Positions 11,563 through 20,600 of a stretch of 64,000 nt of DNA are shown here, piece by piece; the first letter of the stretch is position 1, and every line of letters starts with the position of its first letter. The DNA comes from Phytomonas francai (taxonomy: Eukaryota; Euglenozoa; Kinetoplastea; Trypanosomatida; Trypanosomatidae), in assembly GCA_001766655.1 (NCBI GenBank), contig MJCC01000012.1:525947-589946 (forward strand), written 5' to 3'. The notes beneath the pieces were generated by a model. The model ran no database searches and was not told where the DNA came from. It saw only the letters and a program-made list of their open reading frames with translations. A program made the translations under genes and the position numbers.

Positions 11563-11575
11563 CTTTCCCTTAAAA

Positions 11576-11600
11576 CTGAAAGAATTCCAAAGAATACAAA
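11576..11600 (-). promoter_or_regulatory. Candidate trans-splice acceptor for SEC23
   Basis: On the transcribed strand a T-rich stretch ends in TTTCAG, followed by a 13-base leader and the ATG. This gives the start choice for SEC23 its support. Confidence 0.5.
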
Positions 11601-12705
11601 TAATATCTAGTTCCTTTAGGTTTGCTATTATTAAATTCAAAGGTGGAAAATGGTTTCGATTCGTTACGACAATAATAATCCATATCTATCAAACCGCCCC
11701 AATGCCCATACAGAATTTCTGCTAATCGAATACTATGTATTAGCCAAGGTTTACATTGCACGAAGTGAGGGTTCAGGAAGGGACCCTTACGTAGGGTTTC
11801 TCGACCCCACCTAACCCCCTCCCCCCCCTTCACGTGGAAGACTACAACGTGGAACGGGGGAATGGAACGGCAGAAAACGCCCCCGATCTCGGCACAATAT
11901 CTCAGTCTCAATAGATGAAAACCTCAGAGTAGTTTCGCACAACATGGCTCAAACAAAGAACTGCATTAAATGTCTTCACAAAACTCAAGAGGGGGGGGAG
12001 GAGATCCATGTTCAGCTGACCATAGGAAACAAGACCAAAGTTTGAAGCGAACAAAGACTAATCCAACGCATCAAACCCATATGGCTCTGAAAACTAAAAG
12101 TGACCATAAAAAGAGAAAAAGTATATCAACTTGGATTTAAAATAGTCAAAGAGGAGAAAAATGGGAAAACATTCTTTGCAAAGGAAAAAGCACGCGACCG
12201 CATAGGATCATTTAATGAAGTAATGAAACCCTCCCCACAGTAGATTCCTGGAAAACTATGAGCCTCAACACACATAAATCACAAGCGCACGATTACTTAT
12301 CTATGAAAAGATAGATATGAAATAAGCTCATTTGGTTTGTCATCTAATATTCATGCATTCTACAGCAATTCTAGATTATTGAAAAAGGATAAATAAAGCA
12401 CGTTACAATGGCTAAGATACCGGAACGAAAATAAAAAATTGGATTGGAGGGCAAGAATGCCAAATCTTATTGGCTTGGGTAGTCGAGCGTGTGCGGAAAT
12501 ATTGATGGACGGCACTCGTTGTTAGAAAAGGTACACAGTCAAAAAGAGGAAAATATTGCTCACAGTGACACGTGTTACGTTTCTAATAAAAAACTAAGCC
12601 CAGTTATTTAACTGAGCCCATCACCAAGAGTAAAATTCTACTTTTGCACGGGGTAATTTCTTTTAATCGTTTTCGAACTAAGTCTCTTCGCATGATAATT
12701 TCGCA

Positions 12706-12706
12706 A

Positions 12707-12758
<52 letters not shown>
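12706..12758. repeat. (CA)n(TA)n compound microsatellite
   Basis: About 22 bases of AC repeat run directly into about 32 bases of TA repeat. Confidence 0.95.
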
Positions 12759-12762
<4 letters not shown>

Positions 12763-13290
12763 ACCAACTACCGCCCTCACGGTTTGGTACAATTGCAGCT
12801 CGACTTAACCTGGGGCTATTACATGCTTCTCCGTTTAAATTAAAGTGCAAAAGCGGAAAGTACACCCGGGGGGATGAGGGGGCAATCCATGTACGAGACG
12901 GAAGCATAGCATCCGAAGAGTCTCTATATCCAATTCCGGGAAAAAAAAGCGCATAGCACCAGCATCTGAAATGGTTTTCTCTATTAATGTATCGGTATAC
13001 ATATACAGGGTATTATTTTTTTTTAGTATAATAGAACGCTTTCAACGACTGTATCCCCTCCCTCTCCTCTATCATAGTTCTATTTAAACAACGAAATAGG
13101 TGAACAAGCTTCCACAGGATACTCATCCTTTGAAGGAAAGGCGAGTCCATCCCGTGCCTAATTTGAACCCCCTCGCTCGGGGTATCTCACTTAAAAATAA
13201 ATCAACAAAATGAGGGGTGATTTCTCTTGTCCGTGTGGCCTGCGATCGCGCTTCTTTTCCGGTCCACCCAGACGCGTATAGCGGCTCCCT

Positions 13291-15024
13291 CTAGACCTGG
13301 TTTTGTGTGGCGTATCGTAGCAGATCGTTGCCGGATTCGATGACCACGACCCCTTTCTCCATCCACCGCTTGCTTGCCGCGGCCGACGGTGGCCCTGCTG
13401 GCTCGGAGGCGATCACCTCGCCGCCGCCGTACTCGATCACCTCGGCGAGCTTCTCGCGAATGCCGTCCTGGGCGAGGGCGAGCAGGAAGCGCTGGCACTT
13501 CAGTGGGGGGGGGAAGACGCGGAGGCCGCCCTCCTCGGCCTCGTCGAGCCAGAACCCCGCGGCGAGGCTGCGGTAGACGTACTCCGGCGGGACCAGCCAC
13601 ATCCCGGCGACGACGCCGCAGAGCGCCTTGACGCTCCGCGGGGCCCCGCGCAGGAGGACGTGGGTGGTGGCGACCGGCGGGGCCTCGTCGAAGTCGCCGT
13701 CGAGGACGACCGCGCCCGCGCCGAGGGCGGCCACCGCCGCGCGCAGCCGCCCGGGCTCCGGCTCCTTCAGCCCCGTCAGGATAAAGCGCCGGGGAAGCGC
13801 CGCCCCGCGCGTGGGGTCGACCGGCGAGGGCGAGCGCGTCGGGCCGCCCNNNNNNNNNNNNNNNNNNNNNNNNNNNNNNNNNNNNNNNNNNNNNNNNNNN
13901 NNNNNNNNNNNNNNNNNNNNNNNNNNNNNNNNNNNNNNNNNNNNNNNNNNNNNNNNNNNNNNNNNNNNNNNNNNNNNNNNNNNNNNNNNNNNNNNNNNNN
14001 NNNNNNNNNNNNNNNNNNNNNNNNNNNNNNNNNNNNNNNNNNNNNNNNNNNNNNNNNNNNNNNNNNNNNNNNNNNNNNNNNNNNNNNNNNNNNNNNNNNN
14101 NNNNNNNNNNNNNNNNNNNNNNNNNNNNNNNNNNNNNNNNNNNNNNNNNNNNNNNNNNNNNNNNNNNNNNNNNNNNNNNNNNNNNNNNNNNNNNGCCTCG
14201 CCCCGCTCGCGCTTGGCCTCCGTTCGCGCGCCGCCGGCGTGGGCCGGGTCGCCGGATGCGCGGCGGCGAACCGGCGGCGTCGACGCGCGAACCCCGCTCC
14301 CGGCGTGGTCGCCCGTCTTCACGCCCTGCTCGAAGGCCCTCGCGGCCGCGTACAGGTCGCGCGACTTGATAACCTGTCGTAGGCTCTCCTGGTGAACCTC
14401 GTCCTTGCGCCTCAGAACCGCCTCGTGGGTGCGCTTCACCTCATCCATCTCGCGCTGATGCTTTTCCTTGACGTCAAAGAGCTCCCTGCGTTGGTCTCGC
14501 AGAACCTCGGAAAGCTCATCGAGGCGCTGCGAGAGACGCTGCACCTGAGCCTCCACCTCCTTCACGCGCTGCTTCGACGCGGACGCGATTCGCTCCTGCT
14601 CTCGAGCCTTGTCCTCTGCCTCCGTCAAGGCGGATCTCAGGACCATCGCCGGATCCGAAAGCTGCCGCGCAGAGATTTTCCCATCATAGTGCGCCCCATT
14701 GCGCATCCGCGTACTCGCATCGGCCAGGGCAACAGGGGGGGGTTTCTGCTCGATCGAAGTCGTCGAGGGCGGCGGCGCCGCCGAGTCCGGAAGGGAAGAG
14801 GCAAGAGCCCCGCTGCTATGGAGGGTATTGGTGACGTTATGAAGCCATTTGCCTGTCGGTTGCGTATGGCTCGGCGCGTCTTCTCTGGGAGAGGCCATCC
14901 GATTCGTCCCAAGGGCATCGGGCTCGCTATTGCCTCGGATAAGTGAAAGAAAGCCCTGCAGCTGATTGACCATCTGCGGGTTAGCGGTGAGCTGATGCAA
15001 TAACGCGATCGCGTTGGCGTCCAT
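13291..15024 (-). CDS. Coiled-coil protein with C-terminal tandem BRCT-like domains (internal assembly gap)
   Basis: About 577 residues counting 115 unknown ones. The N-terminal part opens with ALLHQLTANPQMVNQLQGF, then a serine/proline-rich stretch and a coiled coil of heptads (AEDKAREQERIAS through EVLRDQRRELFDVKEK). After the gap of Ns the C-terminus carries two BRCT-like repeats. The first is around RRFILTGLKEPEP...VTTHVLLRG...VPPEYVYRSLAAGFWLDE and the second around CQRFLLALAQDGIREKLAEVIEYGGGEVI. BRCT pairs bind phosphopeptides, usually in DNA-damage or cell-cycle proteins; the exact role here is inference. The frame continues to an ATG at 15258, but that extra 78-residue lead is T-rich and likely leader sequence, so 15024 is preferred. 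The gap is 345 bases, a multiple of three. Third positions in the gapped half are extremely GC-rich. No full-length relative is recognised. Confidence 0.7.
   Translation of the reverse strand: MDANAIALLHQLTANPQMVNQLQGFLSLIRGNSEPDALGTNRMASPREDAPSHTQPTGKWLHNVTNTLHSSGALASSLPDSAAPPPSTTSIEQKPPPVALADASTRMRNGAHYDGKISARQLSDPAMVLRSALTEAEDKAREQERIASASKQRVKEVEAQVQRLSQRLDELSEVLRDQRRELFDVKEKHQREMDEVKRTHEAVLRRKDEVHQESLRQVIKSRDLYAAARAFEQGVKTGDHAGSGVRASTPPVRRRASGDPAHAGGARTEAKRERGEXXXXXXXXXXXXXXXXXXXXXXXXXXXXXXXXXXXXXXXXXXXXXXXXXXXXXXXXXXXXXXXXXXXXXXXXXXXXXXXXXXXXXXXXXXXXXXXXXXXXXXXXXXXXXXXXXXXXGGPTRSPSPVDPTRGAALPRRFILTGLKEPEPGRLRAAVAALGAGAVVLDGDFDEAPPVATTHVLLRGAPRSVKALCGVVAGMWLVPPEYVYRSLAAGFWLDEAEEGGLRVFPPPLKCQRFLLALAQDGIREKLAEVIEYGGGEVIASEPAGPPSAAASKRWMEKGVVVIESGNDLLRYATQNQV
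13850..14194. other. Run of 345 Ns (assembly gap) inside the BRCT gene
   Basis: Unknown bases interrupt the gene in its most GC-rich section. The flanking frames agree in phase, so the estimated gap length is coding-compatible, but repeats may be hidden in it. Confidence 1.
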
Positions 15025-15277
15025 CGCCGCAAACGATGAGAGGTGTGTGATAAAGTAATTCAATACTGGGCTTCGTCTTTTGTTTCTAAAGTGTTCCCTA
15101 GATATCAGAAACGTTCTCCACCGAGAACCACCACCTTTTAGGAATAGGTCTTTATGATCCTCAAACCCTTTTCGCTTTCCTTTGCGGATAGGAGGTATCA
15201 GGGATGTACAAGGGAAAGTAGTTGAATTTGTAAAAATACACAGAAAAGCAAAGAACATTATATACTCATTTCCATTT

Positions 15278-15321
<44 letters not shown>

Positions 15322-15680
15322 AGATTAAATACTGGTAACGTTTCCATGGAAAACCTTAGATAAATATAAGTGCAGATTGATATTTTCATATGCTTTCACT
15401 TCTACTATCAATGCTTTCCCGGGTATATCGATTAGGGTGTTTGGATCTATCCTATTTTAAAATTTAAAGTACCAATGCATCAATCCTACTGGATAGAGGT
15501 GTGCATACTACGTTTAAACCCCCCCCCAAAAAAAAAAAAAACTGATTAATAATATTCCTTAAAATTTTTTCTATATTAAAAAAGGATTTCGTTATGAACA
15601 AAGCATTTTCGCCCGAATTTATATATATTTTTTTTCAAATTGTCTTGACCATTTTCCCGTTTTAATCCCTTTAAAGGAGA
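15025..15680. other. Intergenic, leader region and TA microsatellite
   Basis: Contains the probable leader of the BRCT gene (15025-15258), a TA repeat at 15281-15312, and an AT-rich spacer with poly-C/poly-A around 15520-15540. No gene seen. Confidence 0.6.
15281..15312. repeat. (TA)16 microsatellite
   Basis: Pure TA repeat just upstream of the BRCT gene's longest frame. Confidence 0.95.
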
Positions 15681-16991
15681 TTAAAGTGCCATGGCCTTGT
15701 CAAGGGCCTTCGCCACGCTCTCGATGAAGCCTTCTGTTGACTCGTAATGTTCCTTTTTCAGATTCTTGTTCCCATGAATACATAGCGCCAAGTCCTTTGT
15801 CATGTGACCATCCTCGATAGCTTTAATTACCACGTTCTCAAGGGTTTGTGCAAAATTTACAAGCTCATCGAGGCCATCGAGATGACCACGGTGGGCAAGG
15901 GCACGGGACCACGCGAAGATCGAGGCCACGGAATTCGTACTGGTGGACTCGCCTTTCTGGTGGTTGCGGTAGTGGCGGGTCACGGTACCATGCGCGGCCT
16001 CAGCTTCCATGGTCTTCCCATCCGGAGTCATCAAAACGGAGGTCATTAGGCCCAAAGAGCCATATCCCTGAGCCACGATGTCGCTCTCCACATCGCCATC
16101 GTAATTTTTGCACGCCCAAAGAATACCGCCATTACCTTTCAACACTTGTGCTACTTGATCGTCGATGAGACGGTGCTCATAGGTGATCCCCAACTTATCG
16201 AACTCCGCCTTGAAACTTTCATCGAAGATCCTTTGGAATGTTTCGAGAAACATACCGTCATACATCTTGAGAATGGTATTCTTTGTAGTCATAATCACCG
16301 GGAGCTTTCGCATAATCGCGTACTCGAAGCAGCTCTTCGCAAATCCCTCGATACTTGCCTTGGTGTTGTACATGGCGAGTCCCACACCATCCCCTTTGAA
16401 CTCAAAAACATTCAGCACCGTTTGCGCACTGCCATCAGCCGGGATGTGAACGAGCTGAAGCTTCCCAGGGCCGAACTTCGCGTCCGTGGCCGTGTACTGA
16501 TCCCCAAAGGCATGACGCGCCACCACGATAGGTTTTTCCCAGTGCGGAACGAGGCGTGGGATGTTCGAAATGACGATAGGCTCACGAAACACCGTCCCGT
16601 TGAGGATGTTCCGGATCGTCCCGTTCGGGCTTTTCCACATCTTCTTGAGGTTGAATTCCTTCACACGCGCCTCGTCCGGGGTGATGGTCGCGCATTTAAC
16701 GCCCACATGGCACTTCGTAATGGCCTCCGCAGCCTCGACGGTCACCCGGTCGTCCGTGGCGTCGCGGTTCTGAATGCTGAGATCGAAGTATTTGACAGGG
16801 ATGTCGAGATGCGGGAGAATAAGCTTTTCCTTTATGAGAGACCACATAATACGGGCCATCTCGTCGCCATCCATCTCGACAATTTCATTCTTTACAACGA
16901 TACGCTTTCGGTCCATTTGGTAGCTGGTGGCGCTGAAGTAGCGGGCTGTAACGGTTGTCGATAAAGATGCACCGAGGAAGTAACGGAGCAT
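15681..16991 (-). CDS. IDH: NADP-dependent isocitrate dehydrogenase, probably mitochondrial
   Basis: A 436-residue dimeric eukaryote-type NADP isocitrate dehydrogenase, converting isocitrate to 2-oxoglutarate and making NADPH. Family landmarks seen: [72 protein letters not shown], the metal-binding [11 protein letters not shown] and [26 protein letters not shown], and [12 protein letters not shown]. The first 25 or so residues ([20 protein letters not shown]) are rich in R, S, T and aromatic residues without acids, as in a mitochondrial presequence. The C-terminus ends in MAL, which is not a peroxisome/glycosome targeting tripeptide. The frame begins one codon earlier with TTG, so the ATG at 16991 is used. 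Length and motifs are complete. Confidence 0.97.
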   Translation of the reverse strand: MLRYFLGASLSTTVTARYFSATSYQMDRKRIVVKNEIVEMDGDEMARIMWSLIKEKLILPHLDIPVKYFDLSIQNRDATDDRVTVEAAEAITKCHVGVKCATITPDEARVKEFNLKKMWKSPNGTIRNILNGTVFREPIVISNIPRLVPHWEKPIVVARHAFGDQYTATDAKFGPGKLQLVHIPADGSAQTVLNVFEFKGDGVGLAMYNTKASIEGFAKSCFEYAIMRKLPVIMTTKNTILKMYDGMFLETFQRIFDESFKAEFDKLGITYEHRLIDDQVAQVLKGNGGILWACKNYDGDVESDIVAQGYGSLGLMTSVLMTPDGKTMEAEAAHGTVTRHYRNHQKGESTSTNSVASIFAWSRALAHRGHLDGLDELVNFAQTLENVVIKAIEDGHMTKDLALCIHGNKNLKKEHYESTEGFIESVAKALDKAMAL

Positions 16992-17673
16992 CAAATTTTC
17001 AAATCAATAAGGGAAAATATCCTTTTTTTTTTAAGAATATAATAAAAAGTTTAGAAACAATGAAACTCAAATATGTACGAAAATAAAACTAGTGCTACTG
17101 ACGAAAATCAAATTATTATGAAACGACTACTATTGCTAATAGAAGGCAAAAAGTTTTGGAAAATCTTGAATCGAAGAGAACTACAGGGGGGGGGGGGGGG
17201 TAGAAGAATTTCGAATGACCGTTTAGGATGGTAATTAACCCACACACACACCACGCATCAGAAGCACAGCGGTACGCTTGACAAGAGGGTACCTAACCGG
17301 ATTAAAAGGAGATAAGTAATACCAAACAAACAGAAAAAAGCGGTATGTGTAGTAAATGGTAATACAAGGTGAAGGAACGCATCCATACATGTACAGCTAT
17401 ACAATTACAAAGAAACGTCAAGACCGATTACACGTTTCTACTATACATAGATACATATGCAAGGTATAAACACCACCACCCACACACACACAAAAAAAAA
17501 AACGCAAGCGAATGGAATCACCTATGTAGCCAGTTTGATTGTACCCCCCTTCTATGCGGCTAAGGGGTGCACCGCAAGGCCATGGATCCGAGAATGGAGA
17601 GGCGACAGAAGGGTGGGCTCGCCCAATTCACCTTGTCGTATTAGCGCCCCCCCCCCCCACGCACACTTCCCTT
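16992..17673. other. Intergenic, no gene seen
   Basis: AT-rich with a poly-G of 15 at 17186-17200, short CA repeats and a poly-C of 12 at 17647-17658 close to the stop codon of the giant gene. Confidence 0.6.
17186..17200. repeat. Poly-G tract, 15 bases
   Basis: Uninterrupted plus-strand G run upstream of the isocitrate dehydrogenase gene. Confidence 0.95.
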
Positions 17674-20600
17674 TTAGTTTCTTTCCGGCGGTTTTACCTT
17701 TGCGTCTTTGAACTCCTGCTCGTCCTCGACCCGCGCGATCGTCTGATTGAATCGGCTCCCGTGCGGGGCGTCGTGGGATTCGCTGTCGGAGACGACCTTC
17801 GGCGCCTCGGGCGGCCCCAACGGGGGCAAAAACGCGGGCGGGGCCGTCCGCAGGAGAAGCGTCAGCCGCTCGGCCGCGGCCGGCCCCCCCCGGCGGCGAT
17901 TCGGGACGAAAACGACGGAATCGCCGCGGCCCGGCGGGCCCCGGAGCATCCCGGCGAGCGCGTCGTCGCCGAGGCCGTAGGTCCACGCCGCGAGGGTGGG
18001 GAGGGGGGCGCGCGAGGACGCGAACGGCCCCCCCACGCGGGAGCACTGGCGAGGAGGCGGAGGGGGGGAGGGCAGGCGGGCTGGCAGCACCGCGTAGGCC
18101 GGGGGGCCGCCGAAGCTCTCCTCGACAAAGGGGTCGCCGAGGCCGAGGCGGGTGGCCGCGCGCCGGACGACCGCGTGGTACTTCGCGAGGCGCTCGAGGA
18201 GGGTCGGGGGGGGGGCGTCCAGAAAATCGGCGTCGAAGCGGGCGGCGATGGTCTGGAAGGCGCCGAGGCTCGCGCTATCGCGCGGGCAGGTGTACGCCGG
18301 CCCCGCGGCATCCGGGCCGCCGACGTCCGCCTTTGGCGGCCCTCCCGCCGCCCGCCGGCGCGGGGCCGGGGGGAAGGGCGGCGGGGGGCGGTCCGCCGCC
18401 GCCCCCCCCCGCCCCGCGGCCGTCCGCGAGTCGCGCTGGCCGGAAGGGGAGTCCGCCCCCACGGCATCCGATCGCCTGTCGGAGTGGGTCGGCCACGCAT
18501 TCAACAGCGCGATGCGCCGGGAAAGCTCGAGACCGACGCCGCTGCCGTTGGGGCCGGCGTTGAGTATAATCTGATCAAGCTTCGTGCGCCGCCGGAGGAT
18601 GTCCCGGACGCGCTTCGACGCCTCCATCCCATACCACGCCGGACACCCGCCCTTGACCTCGAAGTCGTGGATGCCCTGGATCGCCCTGGCGTTGAGTTGA
18701 CTCGCGCTGGGGCTCGCCTGGCCTGGGATATCGGGCCCGGCGCGACCCGGATCCCGCCCCTCCAGGGTCTTATAGCGGTGGCGTAATTCCAGCTCCTCGA
18801 GCCGCTGCCTGCGTGCCGCGTTGAGGTACTCCAACTCGAGCTGAATGCGCCGCATGGCTAACGTATTTTCATCCTCGCCCTCAAAACCGCCCTCCGGCCC
18901 GAGGTCCATATCCGAGCCGAGGTAAATGTCCTCCACTTTCAGCCCATTCCCATCCCCGGCCCCTGGCGAAGAGCGCGGGCTCACCGAGAAAAGAGCCGCA
19001 AGCTGCTCCGCAGGGTATTGGACCTCCGTGAGGGTGAATGGATTCGGGACAGCTGGAAGGGCTGGCATCTCCGTCAGAAAGAGTTCACCGCGTTTCGCGT
19101 CGCCGTCGGCGATATCGCCGCTCTCCAAGTCGCGATCCGCGTCATCGGCGACGGCCCGGGGGGTCCACCGCGCGCCCTCACGCGCCCCCTGAAACTCACG
19201 AAGAGCCTCGACCGCGGTTCGTCTCGTTTGATGGTACGCCTCCACACGACGATCCCCCGCCGCGCATGGCGGATCGCCGCCCTCAAAGCGCATCCCCCAC
19301 TGCGTTTCCAGGATATCCACACAACTCGAAACCAGCGCGCTATCCGCGGCGACTAGGAAGGGCAAAGTCGGCGCCGTCCTCGCCTCGGCACCCCCCGAGT
19401 CCGTTTCCGCCGCCCGGACGGCGGCGAGATCCCCATCGTCGATCGCGCGGCGGAGCTCCCCGGATACCTGGCCCTCTATTTCCCCGACCCAGGCGCTTAA
19501 CAAGGGCCTTAACGTCGTCGTTCGCAGCGCGAGATGCTCGAGTAGTCGGACGAGCTCCCGGTGGTGGGTCCAGTAAAGATGCCGAAGTCGGATCTCGTCT
19601 ACGCCGTGGGCCTCGTGGTCCGCGTCCTCGCCCGCGGGCTCCGATTCGAGGCCCATCGCGGCGTTCACGTCGGCCATCCGGTCGGAGTGAACGAAGCCGC
19701 GCGCGTAGCCGTCAAAGAGGGCCTTGTAGAGCGCCTGCTGAGCAGGAGAGGCCGAGGTGAATGGCAGTGAGGCGAAGACCTTGCCGCCGTCCAGGAACTC
19801 CGTTTCGAGCGGCGAGCCGGGGAGGAGGGGTAAGGAAAAGGACCCTTCCCCCGCTCGCGGCACCTGCCCCAGCCCGCCTCTCGTCGGATGGCTCTCCATG
19901 CTTGGCAGGGAGATCGATGAATCCTTGTCGTCGATTCTCGTAGCGTCCTTTAGAATCGCACGTAGGTCGCGTAAAAGGTGAAGGGTGTCCGGAATGGTGA
20001 TAGTGCCCTCCGTCTCCAGGCCTTCAGGCAGGCAGGAAGGCGGAAGGGCTCGCAGGGAGAGGTTCAGCAATGGGCTATTCTCGCTGTCGTCAAGGCACCT
20101 CGACAGGTCGACATCCAACCAATTTGAGAGTTCAAGCTCCACCGCGGCTAGGTTTTTCATGGCATCCAGGCGTGCTTTTAGATTTGTCTCCGTATCTTCT
20201 ACGTGTCCACGAAGCTCCTGTCGGCGCGCCACGAGCTGTTGTACCGCACCCTTCTGCATCTTTTCATCCACTTCTCTTATGGCGAGCATGGTGCGCTCTG
20301 CGAAGCATGCGAAACAGGCCCATACCTGGGAGACCTTATCCATCTGAATACGCACCTCGGGATCGACGAGGCTCAAATTGACACTTGGAGGTGTGTCGTA
20401 CCGCTCGGGCGGACGTGACGGATTCGAGTCAGGGAGGCTTTTAACTAGGGACTGGAGTTGATTCCACGCCCTGTGCGCCTGCTCCTCGGCCTCGGCGTGT
20501 TCCACTTCCAGGAGCTTGCGATACGAGCACGTGTAGGGGCGTCGCGTTTTAGTATGGAGGCGAACAAGAACGTCATAAAGTCTTGCTTTTAACCGGGCCA

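Larger units (their letters stand above)
11563..13290. other. Intergenic, no gene seen
   Basis: AT-rich spacer with a probable splice acceptor for SEC23 at its left end, a (CA)n(TA)n microsatellite at 12706-12758, and otherwise nothing recognisable. Reading frames across the microsatellite are simple-sequence artefacts. Confidence 0.6.

Noticed and set aside
12604..12956. Frames across the CA/TA repeat
   Set aside because: They are simple-sequence translation (VCVCVC/IYIYIY).
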